Assembly: GCF_009467795.1 (NCBI RefSeq)
Contig: NZ_WIAX01000012.1
Coordinates: 124,001-188,000 of the forward strand
DNA: 64,000 nt
Direction of reading: 5' to 3'
Source of the DNA: Nesterenkonia halophila
GTDB lineage: Bacteria > Actinomycetota > Actinomycetes > Actinomycetales > Micrococcaceae
This document shows, piece after piece, positions 8,745 through 17,908 of the stretch (the stretch's first letter is position 1; each line of letters begins with the position of its first letter). The notes under the pieces were generated by a model. The model saw nothing but the letters and a program-made list of their open reading frames with translations, was not told the DNA's origin and did not search any database. Both the position numbers and the translations under genes were made by a program.

Positions 8745-9920
8745 TCAGTCCTCCAGGGGACCGAGCAGCTGGGCGGCCAGCGTCCGGTGCGCCGAGGCGT
8801 CGTCGGAGGGATGGTGGATGCCGGCCAGCACGTCCCGGTGCAGCCGGGACAGCTCGCTCGTCCGGGCATACTGCCCTCCCCCGCCGACCTGCAGCGCGGC
8901 GTCGACGGCGGCCCGTGCGGTGCGCGTGGCCCGCGTGCGCAGCGAGACCAGACGCGGGAACCAGGTCTCGCCGTGATCGACGCCGGACTCCAGATCGGTC
9001 AGCGTCCCGCGCAGCTGGGCGTCGAGGGCCAGCTGCTCGAGCTGCGCCTCGGCCAGCCGATAGCGCACGTCGGGGTCCTGCGCGAGCGCCCGCCCGGTGG
9101 TCAGCGCCGTCCGTGCGGCGGCGTGCTCGGCGCCGAGCTCGAGCGCCCGGTCGCCGAGTCCGGTGTAGACCGCCGAGAGCAGCCCGAGGAAGCTGGAGAA
9201 GATCGCGAAGATCAGCGGATCCCGGTTCGGGCCGGCGGGCAGCCGGCGCACCACCCGCTCGGCGGGCACCGTCGCGTCGTCCAGCGCCGTGGCGAAGGAG
9301 CCCGAGGCGCGCATCCCCAGGGCATCCCACTCCCCGGCGGGCGACCATCCCTCGGCCGAGCGCGGCAGGAACCCGACCACCAGCGGCGTCTCGCCGCCGT
9401 CGACGTCGCGGCCGAGCAGTCCCAGCCGGGTCCAGACCGGGGTGAGCGAGGTGAAGATCTTCAGTCCGGTGAACGACGCCGAGCCGTCGGCGTCGGTGCG
9501 CACGTCGGTGGTGGAGTCGAAGAGCACCGCGTCGTTGCCCGGCTCGGAGATCCCGAAGGCGAAGATCTCGCCGGCGGCGGCCTCGTCGAGGACCTGGACG
9601 AACTCCGCATGGCCGCCGGCGACCATCCGTCGGGCGGCGGCGACCCAGACCTGGTGCATGTTCACCGCCAGCGCGGTGGCCGGTGCGTGGGCGGCCAGCA
9701 GCCGCTGGGCGGCCGCGGCGGTCGGCAGGTCCCAGCCCAGGCCGCCGTGCTCGACCGGGACCAGTCCCCGCAGCAGCCCGGCGGCGGCGAGCTCCTCGAC
9801 GTCCTCGTGGCAGAAGGCGTTGCGCGCGTCGAAGTCGGCGGCGCGTTCCCGGATGCGGCCCAGCAGCGCCGGGTCCAGCACCTCGGCGATCCCGGCGCCC
9901 GCCGCCGGCCCCGCCGTCAC
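8745..9920 (-). CDS. Acyl-CoA-dehydrogenase-like flavoprotein
   Basis: 391 aa with acyl-CoA dehydrogenase fold features: an N-terminal helical domain, the FAFGISEPGNDA flavin/substrate loop near residue 125, a central beta domain, and a C-terminal four-helix domain. The C-terminal LHRDVLAGIHHPSDD block resembles DszC/HpaC-associated ACAD-like oxidases more than classic beta-oxidation enzymes. I therefore leave reaction and substrate open. The GTG start overlaps the upstream peptidase stop by 4 nt (GTGA), so the pair is co-translated. Confidence 0.85.
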   Translation of the reverse strand: MTAGPAAGAGIAEVLDPALLGRIRERAADFDARNAFCHEDVEELAAAGLLRGLVPVEHGGLGWDLPTAAAAQRLLAAHAPATALAVNMHQVWVAAARRMVAGGHAEFVQVLDEAAAGEIFAFGISEPGNDAVLFDSTTDVRTDADGSASFTGLKIFTSLTPVWTRLGLLGRDVDGGETPLVVGFLPRSAEGWSPAGEWDALGMRASGSFATALDDATVPAERVVRRLPAGPNRDPLIFAIFSSFLGLLSAVYTGLGDRALELGAEHAAARTALTTGRALAQDPDVRYRLAEAQLEQLALDAQLRGTLTDLESGVDHGETWFPRLVSLRTRATRTARAAVDAALQVGGGGQYARTSELSRLHRDVLAGIHHPSDDASAHRTLAAQLLGPLED

Positions 9921-11248
9921 TGCGCCTCCAGGAAGCGGTGCAGCACGCGGACGCCGAACTGCAGCGCATCCACCGGCACCCGCTCGTCGACGCCGTGGAA
10001 CATCCCGGTGAAGTCCAGCTCGGCGGGCAGGCGCAGCGGGGCGAAGCCGTAGCCGGAGATGCCGAGCGCGGCCAGATGCTTGTTGTCGGTGCCGCCGCCG
10101 AGCATGTACGGCAGCACCACTGCATCGGGGTCCTCGGCGCGCAGGCTGGAGACCATGCCCTCGACCAGCGCTCCGGAGAACGGCACCTCCAGCGAGGGGC
10201 CGCCGTTCTGCAGCTCGAAGCGCACCTTCTCGCCGGCCAGCTCGGCCAGCGTGGCGGCGACCTTCGCGTCCTGCTCCGGCAGCGTGCGCGCGTCGACCAG
10301 CGCCTCGGCGGATCCGGGGACCACATTGTGCTTATAGCCGGCGTCGAGCGCCGTCGGATTGGAGGTGTTCTGCAGCGTCGCGGCGATGAACTTCGCCGTG
10401 GACCCGGTGGCCTCCAGCAGCGGCGCGGGGTCCTCCTCGTCGAAGGGGATCCCGGTGAGCTCGGAGAGCTGCTCCATCAGCGCGCGCGTGGTCTTGGTGT
10501 ACTCGATCGGCCAGCAGTGCGCGCCGATCGCGGCGACGGCCTCCCCCAGGGTGACCACCGGGTTGTCGCGCTGCACGGCCGAGCCGTGGCCGGCGGTCCC
10601 CTCGGCGATCATCTTCGTCCAGTGCAGGCCCTTCTCCCCGGTCTGGATCAGGTAGGCCCGCCGGCCGGCGATGTCGGCGGAGAACCCGCCGACCTCGCTG
10701 ATCGCCTCGGTCGCGCCGTCGAAGAGCTCGGGCCGGTCGGCGACGATCCGCCCAGCGCCCCAGCGGCCGTTGTCCTCCTCGTCGGCGAAGAAGGCGATGA
10801 TGAGATCACGTCGGGGACGGCGTCCCTCGCGGCTCATGCGCAGCACGGCGGCGAGGATCATCGCGTCCATGTCCTTCATGTCCACCGCGCCGCGGCCCCA
10901 GATCATGCCGTCGACGATCTCGGCGGAGAACGGGTCCACCTGCCAGTCGGCCGCCTGGGCGGGGACCACGTCGAGATGACCGTGGACCACCAGCGCACCC
11001 GCCTCCGGATCGGTGCCGGCCATCCGCGCCACCACCGAGGTCCGGCCCGGCGCCGTCTCGACGAGCTCGGGCTCGAGGCCGGCCTGCCGCAGGATCGCCG
11101 CACAGTACTCGGCCGCCTCACGCTCGCCGCAAGCTTCCCCGCCGCCCCAGTTCTGCGTGTCCATGCGGATCAGGTCGCGGCAGAATGCGACGACGTCGGC
11201 CTCGGCCTGCGCCGCGGGATCGACGGTGTCGGCATCGGTGGGGGTCAT
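9917..11248 (-). CDS. M20-family metallopeptidase/deacylase
   Basis: 443 aa dizinc hydrolase. The first metal motif VVHGHLDVVP places His91 and Asp93. The bridging Asp123 is in GRGAVDMKDMD, and the general-base Glu pair is in FFADEED (about 157-158). A dimerisation domain is inserted after about residue 220. The ATG at 11248 has AGGAGG 7 nt upstream. The family hydrolyses peptides, N-acyl amino acids or carbamoyl amino acids; this close relative of M20/ArgE-DapE peptidases cannot be assigned a substrate. It is translationally coupled to the acyl-CoA-dehydrogenase-like gene. Confidence 0.92.
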   Translation of the reverse strand: MTPTDADTVDPAAQAEADVVAFCRDLIRMDTQNWGGGEACGEREAAEYCAAILRQAGLEPELVETAPGRTSVVARMAGTDPEAGALVVHGHLDVVPAQAADWQVDPFSAEIVDGMIWGRGAVDMKDMDAMILAAVLRMSREGRRPRRDLIIAFFADEEDNGRWGAGRIVADRPELFDGATEAISEVGGFSADIAGRRAYLIQTGEKGLHWTKMIAEGTAGHGSAVQRDNPVVTLGEAVAAIGAHCWPIEYTKTTRALMEQLSELTGIPFDEEDPAPLLEATGSTAKFIAATLQNTSNPTALDAGYKHNVVPGSAEALVDARTLPEQDAKVAATLAELAGEKVRFELQNGGPSLEVPFSGALVEGMVSSLRAEDPDAVVLPYMLGGGTDNKHLAALGISGYGFAPLRLPAELDFTGMFHGVDERVPVDALQFGVRVLHRFLEAQ

Positions 11249-11289
11249 CAGCGCCTCCTGCAGACGGTGGGGTGGTCTCGCCGGTGCCC

Positions 11290-11295
11290 AGCCTA
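11290..11295 (-). promoter_or_regulatory. Possible -10 box TAGGCT for the M20 operon
   Basis: TAGGCT on the minus strand lies about 41 nt before the peptidase ATG and just after the flotillin terminator. A weak GGTTCC sits 17 nt upstream at the -35 position. The prediction rests on the hexamer alone. Confidence 0.4.
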
Positions 11296-11334
11296 TCGCG
11301 GGGCCCGGGACCGGAACCCTCGGCCGACGAAGAA

Positions 11335-11375
11335 GGCTCCCGTCGACCAGGAGGATCTCCTGGTCGACGGGAGCC
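11335..11375 (-). terminator. Terminator hairpin after the flotillin gene
   Basis: A perfect 19-bp stem (11335-11353 with 11357-11375) has a 3-nt loop and reads into TTCTTCGTCGG on the minus strand. It lies 110 bp downstream of the flotillin stop and has no true U-tract. Confidence 0.8.
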
Positions 11376-11484
11376 TGATCACCGGGAACGCGAGAAGCCG
11401 CGATCCCGCTCCGGTCAGCGGCGGGCGCGGCGGAGAGCCCGGTCTCCCGTCAGCCGCGCGGCCCGGAGCCCGGGCGGTCGAGCG

Positions 11485-12948
11485 TCACTCGCCGGACTCC
11501 GGCGACGACGTGCCGGGCTCCCGGCGCGACTCGTCGCCGTCGGCCGCGGAGGACGCGGCCGGCACCCCGGCAGATCCTCCGACGTCGCGGCGACCGGACT
11601 CGGAGATCGCGGTGCCGACGGCCTCGCCCTGGACCTTGGCCTGCAGGATCGACCCCAGGTCGATGCCGGTGGCGGCCTCGACACGCTTGAACACCCCGGC
11701 CAGGGCCACCGAGGACTCTCCGTCGAAGTGTTCGGAGGCTCCCGACTCGCCGGATCCGCCGATCAGCGTCATCGAGCCGACGTTGGCATAGCCGGCGGCG
11801 AAGGAGTCCATCAGCTGGGGCAGCACGGCCAACGCCTCACGGGCCAGCACCGCTTCCTGGTTCTCGCGCAGCGCTTCGGCCTCTGCGCGGATGGCCGCGG
11901 CCTTGGCCTCGCCCTCCTCGCGGATCGCGGCGGCCTCGGCTTCGGAGCGCTGCCGGCGCGCGCGGGCCTCCGACTCGGCGACCAGGGCTTCGGCCTCGGC
12001 GGCCTTGGTGCGCTCGTAGGCTTCGGCGTCGGCGCGCTTCTGCTGCTTGTAGAGGTCGGCGTCGGCGACGCGCTTGACCTCGGCGTCCAGCTCGGACTGA
12101 CGGTTCTCCGCCTGCTGGCCGAGCACCTGCTGTCGCGCCTTCTCCCCGGCCAGGGCCTCGGCCTGCTCTGCTTCGGCCCGCGCCTGCCCCACACGGGACG
12201 TCGCTGCGGCCTGGTTCGAGTCGTACTCGGTCTCCTCGATGAGGTTCTGCTCGTTGTTCGCGATCCGTTCCTTGGCGATGGCGCGCTCGGCGTTGGTCGC
12301 GGCGATCTCCGCCGCCTGGCGCTTCGCCTCGATCTCCGGAGCGCCCAGCGAGGAGATGTAGCCCGAGTCGTCGGTGATCTCGCGGATCTGGAAGGAGTCC
12401 AGCAGCAGACCCTGGGTCCGCAGCTCCGGGGAGATCGACCGGGAGATCTCCTCGGAGAACTTCTGCCGGTCCCGCATCAGCTGGATGACCGTCTGCTGGG
12501 CCATCAGGCCGCGCAGCGCGCCTTCGAGCTGGTCCTGGGTGTATTCGACCACGGCCTCGTCCTGGGAGGCGAAGCGCTCGGAGGCCGCCTTGACGTCCTC
12601 GACCCCGCTGCCGATCTTCACCAGCGCCACTGCCTCGGCGTTGATGGTCACGTTGTCATGGCTCTGCGCGGTGACGGTCATCGAGACCTGTCGGGAGCGC
12701 AGCGAGATGATCTCGTGCCGCTGGCGGATCGGGTTGACGATCGCCCGTCCGTTGACGATGACCTGTTTGGGCCGCGTCTCCGGCGCGTCGGACTTCGAGG
12801 ACTTGCCGGTGACCACCAGGGCCTCGTCCGCACGGGCGACCTTCGTCCAGGCGCGCATGATGATCAGCCCGACGATCCCGGCGAGCACGACCGCCACGAC
12901 CAGGATGATCAGGATCGCGATCGCGCCGCCTGTTGTCAGTAAATCCAC
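11485..12948 (-). CDS. Flotillin-like SPFH/band-7 membrane protein
   Basis: 487 aa. One membrane segment lies at residues 7-32, then an SPFH domain at about 35-200. A long Ala/Glu-rich coiled coil at about 205-390 is broken by Gln/Lys stretches. A glycine/serine-rich tail ends the protein. This is the layout of FloT/YuaG, which scaffolds membrane microdomains. The GTG at 12948 has GGAGGG 7 nt upstream. There is no adjacent NfeD gene, the usual partner of bacterial flotillins. Its transcript leader may include the hairpin at 13005-13035. Confidence 0.9.
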   Translation of the reverse strand: MDLLTTGGAIAILIILVVAVVLAGIVGLIIMRAWTKVARADEALVVTGKSSKSDAPETRPKQVIVNGRAIVNPIRQRHEIISLRSRQVSMTVTAQSHDNVTINAEAVALVKIGSGVEDVKAASERFASQDEAVVEYTQDQLEGALRGLMAQQTVIQLMRDRQKFSEEISRSISPELRTQGLLLDSFQIREITDDSGYISSLGAPEIEAKRQAAEIAATNAERAIAKERIANNEQNLIEETEYDSNQAAATSRVGQARAEAEQAEALAGEKARQQVLGQQAENRQSELDAEVKRVADADLYKQQKRADAEAYERTKAAEAEALVAESEARARRQRSEAEAAAIREEGEAKAAAIRAEAEALRENQEAVLAREALAVLPQLMDSFAAGYANVGSMTLIGGSGESGASEHFDGESSVALAGVFKRVEAATGIDLGSILQAKVQGEAVGTAISESGRRDVGGSAGVPAASSAADGDESRREPGTSSPESGE

Positions 12949-13280
12949 GTGTTCTGCCCTCCATGAGGTGCGGTGCTGTGACTGCCGTCCTGAGCGGCCG
13001 GTCCCCCACCGAGCTCGCGGCGCGAGCCCGGTGGGTCAGGGAGTCGGCGCATGACGGTGTGGACGGTCACCGAGACGAGCGCCGCCGTGGGCCGATCGCC
13101 GCAGGACCTATGCGCCGATGGTACGTGTCATGGCTGATTGATATCGACAGGGCTCTCGGGCGTGCTGGGAACTGCCGCCGATCCGGCCGGCTCGGCGCTC
13201 CCGGCCGCCGGCTCGGCGCCGCGCACGAACGAAGCCCCGGGCCGATCCGCTGGGGATCGATCCGGGGCTTCTGCCGTTCG
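12949..13280. other. Intergenic region with a flotillin-leader hairpin
   Basis: No gene is supported here. A 14-bp inverted repeat with one mismatch (13005-13018 and 13022-13035, 3-nt loop) sits about 57 nt upstream of the flotillin start and could be a leader hairpin or a terminator for upstream read-through. The tRNA terminator occupies 13231-13271. Around 13110-13160 the DNA is less G+C-rich and contains TACCAT on the minus strand (possible -10), but no convincing -35 box. Confidence 0.5.
13231..13271 (-). terminator. tRNA-Leu terminator hairpin
   Basis: A stem GAAGCCCCGG...CCGGGGCTTC is extended inward by CGATCC/GGATCG with a two-base mismatch. Outer arms (13221-13230 and 13276-13285) are also complementary, and the right one overlaps the tRNA 3' end by five bases. 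Confidence 0.75.
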
Positions 13281-13366
13281 TGCGCGAGACGGGACTTGAA
13301 CCCGTACCCTCTAATACGAGGACTAGCACCTCAAGCTAGCGCGTCTACCTATTCCGCCACCCGCGC
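13281..13366 (-). tRNA. tRNA-Leu (anticodon GAG)
   Basis: 86 nt cloverleaf. The acceptor 5' strand GCGCGGG pairs with CTCGCGC (one G-U), with discriminator A. The anticodon stem CTAGC/GCTAG encloses the loop TTGAGGT, giving anticodon GAG, which reads CUC and CUU. A long class II variable arm (CCTCGTATTAGAGG) and the T-arm ACGGG-TTCAAGT-CCCGT confirm a leucine tRNA. No CCA is encoded, so it must be added after transcription. Confidence 0.97.
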
Positions 13367-13525
13367 AGGTGCCGTGCACCGCCGACGCCGTCGGCGGCAC
13401 CAGAAAACTCTAGCACGGCCCGGCCGCCGCCCACCAATCGGCGCCTCGAGTCACCACGACCTCCTCGACTCCCCGGCACCCCTCGGCGCATCCGGCACAC
13501 CGCCGCGCCCGTCCCGCCGACCGGC

Positions 13526-14620
13526 TCAGGGCACCCGGGCTGTCCACTCCTCGGTGCCGAACTTCTCCTCCACCAGCCGCCGGGCCCGGTCCATCTCATG
13601 CTCGCGGATCTCGGCGACCTCTGCGCCGTGGCGCCGGGCGAAGACCTCCACGAACGTGTCCAGGATGTCCTCGCGGGCCATGCCCGTCTGGCTGCGCAGC
13701 GGGTCCACGCGCTTCACCGCCGAGCGGATCCCCTTGTCGGAGATCTTCTCGCGCCCTATCCGCAGCACCTGCATCATCCGCTCGGCGTCCATGTCGTAGC
13801 TCATCGTCACGTGGTGCACCATCGCGCCGCCGGCCAGCCGCTTCTGCGCCGCGCCGCCGATCTTGCCCTGCGGGGAGACGACGTCGTTGAGCGGCTGATA
13901 CTCCGCCTCCACGCCGACCTCGCGCAGCGCCTCCATCATCCAGGAGTCGAGGAAGGGGTAGGAATCGGCGAAGCTCATCCCGTCGACCAGCGACGTCGGC
14001 AGCGACAGCGAATAGGTCACGCAGTTGCCCGGCTCCATGAACATCGCCCCGCCGCCGGAGATGCGCCGGACGACGGTGGTGTCCTGGGCGGCGGCGGCCT
14101 CGGCGTCGACCTCGTTGGCCAGCGACTGGAAGGAGCCGATCACCACGGCCCGCTCGTTCCAGTCCCAGAGCCGCATCAGCGGCGGCCGGTTCCCCGCGGC
14201 GACTTCTTCGGTGAGCACCTGGTCGAGGGCCGCGTGCAGCGCGATGGGCAGCTTCTGCGCCGGCAGCACCTCCCAGCGGTGATCCTGCCAGCGGGTGGCG
14301 TGGCCCAGCGCCCGGCGCACGGCGATGCCCACCGCCTCGGGGTCGAAGCCGAACAGCTCGGCCTCGGCGCGCAGCCCGGAGCGGACGGCCTCGGCGATCG
14401 TCGCCCGGGAGGCGTCGGTCGGCAGCCCCACCAGCGCGTGGTTGATGTCGGCCAGAGCCTCGTCCGGCTCCAGGAAGAAATCACCGTTGACCGAGGCGTC
14501 GCCGATGACGCCCCGGTCCGGGTCGACGGTCACATCGACCACGACCAGCTTGCCGCCGGGAACCTTGTACTCGCCGTGGGGGACGTCCTCGTCTCGGTGG
14601 GCGCGCTCGACAGCACTCAT
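13526..14620 (-). CDS. lplA: Lipoate-protein ligase family protein with N-terminal accessory domain
   Basis: 364 aa. The catalytic biotin/lipoate ligase domain spans about residues 115-330, with the RRISGGGAMF substrate loop near 185 and the QGKIGGAAQ lysine motif near 252. Residues about 12-85 (GEYKVPGGKLVVVDV, then GDFFLEPDEAL) resemble the LplA C-terminal/LplB accessory domain, which normally follows the catalytic domain, so the order appears permuted. The ATG at 14620 is chosen because a TAGGAT -10 box ends 7 nt before it; the ATG at 14629 overlaps that box. It probably attaches lipoate to 2-oxoacid dehydrogenases. Confidence 0.87.
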   Translation of the reverse strand: MSAVERAHRDEDVPHGEYKVPGGKLVVVDVTVDPDRGVIGDASVNGDFFLEPDEALADINHALVGLPTDASRATIAEAVRSGLRAEAELFGFDPEAVGIAVRRALGHATRWQDHRWEVLPAQKLPIALHAALDQVLTEEVAAGNRPPLMRLWDWNERAVVIGSFQSLANEVDAEAAAAQDTTVVRRISGGGAMFMEPGNCVTYSLSLPTSLVDGMSFADSYPFLDSWMMEALREVGVEAEYQPLNDVVSPQGKIGGAAQKRLAGGAMVHHVTMSYDMDAERMMQVLRIGREKISDKGIRSAVKRVDPLRSQTGMAREDILDTFVEVFARRHGAEVAEIREHEMDRARRLVEEKFGTEEWTARVP

Positions 14621-14627
14621 GGCCCCC

Positions 14628-14633
14628 ATCCTA
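14628..14633 (-). promoter_or_regulatory. -10 box TAGGAT, leaderless lplA promoter
   Basis: TAGGAT ends 7 nt upstream of the ATG at 14620. It fits the spacing seen at other leaderless starts in the window. Confidence 0.65.
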
Positions 14634-14660
14634 CGCTCGGCGCCGCCGCCGGCGCGCACG

Positions 14661-14698
14661 ACGAAGGGGGCCTCGACCGCAGTCGAGACCCCCTTCGT
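14661..14698 (-). terminator. rpmE2 terminator hairpin
   Basis: The stem CGAAGGGGG-CTCGAC pairs with GTCGAG-CCCCCTTCG around one C-A mismatch, with a CGCA loop. It begins 27 bp after the rpmE2 stop and has ACGACGAAGG-type ends. Confidence 0.85.
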
Positions 14699-14724
14699 GC
14701 GACGGACCGTCGTCGGTCAGCAGC

Positions 14725-14982
14725 TCACTGGCCGCCGCCGAAGCCCTTGAAGCGCTTGTTGAACTTGTCCACGCGGCCGGCGGAGTCCATGATCCGCTGC
14801 TTGCCGGTGTAGAACGGGTGCGACGCGGCGGAGATCTCGACGTCGATCACCGGGTAGGTGTTGCCGTCCTCCCACTCCATGGTCTTCTCGGAGGTGGCGG
14901 TGGAGCGGGTCAGGACCTTCTCGCCGGAGGCCAGGTCGTTGAAGATGACCGGCGCGTAGGCGGGGTGGATGTCAGACTGCAT
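14725..14982 (-). CDS. rpmE2: 50S ribosomal protein L31 type B
   Basis: 85 aa. The sequence [16 protein letters not shown] and the C-terminal HPFYTGKQR, then FNKRFKGFG, define type B L31. The zinc CxxC motif of type A is absent, so this is the zinc-independent paralogue that commonly replaces RpmE under zinc limitation. No clear Zur operator is visible in the 85 bp upstream. AAGGA lies about 12 nt before the ATG. Confidence 0.96.
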   Translation of the reverse strand: MQSDIHPAYAPVIFNDLASGEKVLTRSTATSEKTMEWEDGNTYPVIDVEISAASHPFYTGKQRIMDSAGRVDKFNKRFKGFGGGQ

Positions 14983-15067
14983 AGGTTCACGTGTCCTTCG
15001 TGTCTGCCGCTGGTTTTTGCCAGAAGCGCGTGGATCGTCTCAGTCCATGGTGGACCAACATGACATG

Positions 15068-15208
15068 TTAACCCAGACCGGGTCGCCGGCCCAACTCCCA
15101 GCAGGCCACCGCCGCGGCCGAGGCTCCGGGCCGCAGGTCGACGCCGTCCAGCCGGATCACCGGATCCGGCACGGCCTCCGCCGCCGACGTCGCGGGCAGG
15201 TCGCTCAT
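15068..15208 (-). CDS. Possible 46-aa ORF coupled to the TauE gene
   Basis: The ORF starts with an ATG whose last bases form the TGA stop of the TauE/SafE gene (ATGA, 4-nt overlap) and ends at TAA 15068-15070. It encodes a short protein starting MSDLPATSAAEAV with a DPVIRLDGVDLRPG segment. I recognise no family. It may be a real small protein, the remnant of a longer gene, or chance. The coupling is the main support, since the same arrangement joins several genuine gene pairs here. Confidence 0.35.
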   Translation of the reverse strand: MSDLPATSAAEAVPDPVIRLDGVDLRPGASAAAVACWELGRRPGLG

Positions 15209-16028
15209 CCGACCACCAGATCGCGGACCATGACGCCCAGCGCCACCAGCCCCAGCACGACGATCACCCCGCGCAGCACCCCGGGACTGAGCCGCCGTCC
15301 CACCCAGGCGCCGGCGAATCCGCCGATCGTCGAGCCCACGGCGACGATGAGCACCACCGGCCAGGCGATGCGGTCGAAGGCCAGCAGCAGGTAGCTCGCC
15401 GCCGCCGTCAGGTTCACGGTGAGCACCAGCGCGTTCTTCACCGCGTTGGCGTGCTGCATGGTGCCGGCGAGGAAGACTCCGAGGATGCCGACCAGCAGCA
15501 CGCCCTGGGCGGCGACGAAGTAGCCGCCGTAGACGCCGGCGCCGAAGACCAGCGCCGTCAGCGCGGCCGAGGGGCGCGGGTCGGGGTCGACCGGCCGGCC
15601 GGCCGGCTGCTCGTCCCGGGCCCGGGCGGCACGGGAGGCTACCCATCTCTTCAGCCGCGGCTGGCCGAGGACGAAGCCCAGCGCGACGACGATGAGCAGC
15701 GGAGCGACGGTCTCGAAGACCTGCTCCGGCAGCGTGAGCAGCAGCAGCGCCCCGATGACGCCGCCGACCAGCGAGGCCGGCACCAGGCGCAGCAGCGTGG
15801 TGCGCACCTGGGCGATCTCGCGGCGATAGCCCAGCGTGCCGGTGACGTTGCCGGCGATGAGCCCCATCGCGTTGGAGATCGTCGCAGTCACCGGAGGGAA
15901 GCCGACGGCGACCAGCACCGGGAAGGTCACCAACGTGCCGGAGCCGACGACGACGTTGATCGCCCCGGCCCAGATCGCCGCCAGGGCGATGATCAGGATC
16001 TGGTCGAGGCCGAGCCCCAGCAGCTCCA

Positions 16029-16029
<1 letters not shown>
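15205..16029 (-). CDS. TauE/SafE-family membrane transporter
   Basis: 274 aa, about eight hydrophobic helices. The family pattern is clear: an N-terminal half with GAINVVVGSGTLVTFPVL and GNVTGTLGYRRE, and a C-terminal half with GVYGGYFVAAQGVLLVG and NAVKNALVLTVN. Members export sulfite, sulfonates or related anions. A soluble Arg/Glu-rich loop near residues 125-150 joins the halves. The ATG shares one base with the upstream ABC-ATPase stop (TGATG). Pairing with a lone ATPase is unusual, since TauE proteins are secondary carriers; the functional link is not known. Confidence 0.88.
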
Positions 16030-16814
<785 letters not shown>

Positions 16815-16821
16815 GCGCCCC

Positions 16822-16827
16822 ACACTA
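16822..16827 (-). promoter_or_regulatory. -10 box TAGTGT, leaderless ABC-TauE promoter
   Basis: TAGTGT ends 7 nt before the ATG at 16814. The serB promoter (TATTCT at 16871-16876) diverges about 45 bp away. Confidence 0.62.
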
Positions 16828-16885
16828 TCGAAACCGTGCCGGGCGCACGGCGGCCGCGTCATGGCGACGCTATTCTGGAGCCATC

Positions 16886-17908
16886 ATGACTGAGTCCACG
16901 CCCGCCGCCTCCTCCCCCTCCTCGTCGGCGGCCTCCGCCGACCGCCCCGCCGACGCTCCCGCCGACCTGCCTGCCGGCACAGTGGCGATGCTCGCCGCCG
17001 AGACGCTGCCCGCTCCGCTGCTGCGCGCCCTCACCGCGGAGATGCGCCGCCGCGGCGCCGTCCACGCGGTGGAGGTCCACGACGTCCCGGTCCGCGCGGT
17101 CGGCGCGGCCGAGCCGACGACGGTGCGCGCGGCCCGCTGGTCGACGACGCTGACCGACTCCGACGACGGCCACGGCCACCAGCTGCTGGTCTCGCTGCTC
17201 GAGGACGCCGCCGCGCAGCTCGACGCGCCGCAGGAGGCGACCGTCACCGTGCTTCCGGCGGCGCTCCGCCCCGCGGATCCGGGGATGCTGATCATGGATG
17301 TCGACTCCACGCTCATCGACCAGGAGGTCATCGAGCTGCTGGCCGCCCACGCCGGCCGCGAGGCAGAGGTCGCGGAGGTCACCGAGCGGGCGATGCGCGG
17401 CGAGCTGGACTTCGCCGCCTCGCTGCACGAACGGGTCGCGGCCCTGACTGGACTGCCGACCTCGGTGATCGCCTCCACCGTCGAGGCGGTCTCCCCCACC
17501 TGCGGAGCCGCGGAGCTCATCGCCGCCTGCAGCCGCCGCGGCTGGCCCGTCCACGCGGTCTCGGGCGGCTTCCTGCAGGTGCTCGAGCCGCTGGCGGCAC
17601 GGCTGGGGCTGAGCGAGGTCGGCGCCAACGACCTAGCCGTGGCCGAGGACGCACTCACCGGAGCGGTCGCCGGACCGGTCGTCGACCGGGCGGCGAAGGC
17701 CGCCCGGATGCACGAGTGGGCGGCGGCCGCGGGCCTCCCGTCCTCCTCGGTGGTCGCGATCGGCGACGGCGCCAACGACCTGGACATGGTCACCGCCGCC
17801 GGCGTCGGCGTCGCCTTCTGCCCGAAGCCGGCGCTGGCCGACCAGGCGGACCTGGTGATCCGCCATCGATCGCTGGACCTGGTCCGGCTGGCGCTCGGGA
17901 TGGGCTGA
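16886..17908 (+). CDS. serB: Phosphoserine phosphatase SerB
   Basis: 340 aa. The last step of serine synthesis: phosphoserine to serine plus phosphate. The HAD nucleophile motif DVDST is at residues 138-142, the SGGF motif II near 229, the motif III lysine in DRAAKAAR, and GDGANDLDM near 293. The first 130 residues are less conserved, possibly a degenerate ACT-like regulatory domain after a Ser/Ala/Pro-rich start. A TATTCT box ends 9 nt before the ATG, with GGAG between, so a very short leader is possible. Confidence 0.95.
   Translation: MTESTPAASSPSSSAASADRPADAPADLPAGTVAMLAAETLPAPLLRALTAEMRRRGAVHAVEVHDVPVRAVGAAEPTTVRAARWSTTLTDSDDGHGHQLLVSLLEDAAAQLDAPQEATVTVLPAALRPADPGMLIMDVDSTLIDQEVIELLAAHAGREAEVAEVTERAMRGELDFAASLHERVAALTGLPTSVIASTVEAVSPTCGAAELIAACSRRGWPVHAVSGGFLQVLEPLAARLGLSEVGANDLAVAEDALTGAVAGPVVDRAAKAARMHEWAAAAGLPSSSVVAIGDGANDLDMVTAAGVGVAFCPKPALADQADLVIRHRSLDLVRLALGMG

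Noticed and set aside
14983-15067. A Zur operator upstream of the zinc-free L31 gene.
   Set aside because: No AT-rich palindrome of Zur type is visible; only small unrelated inverted repeats occur.
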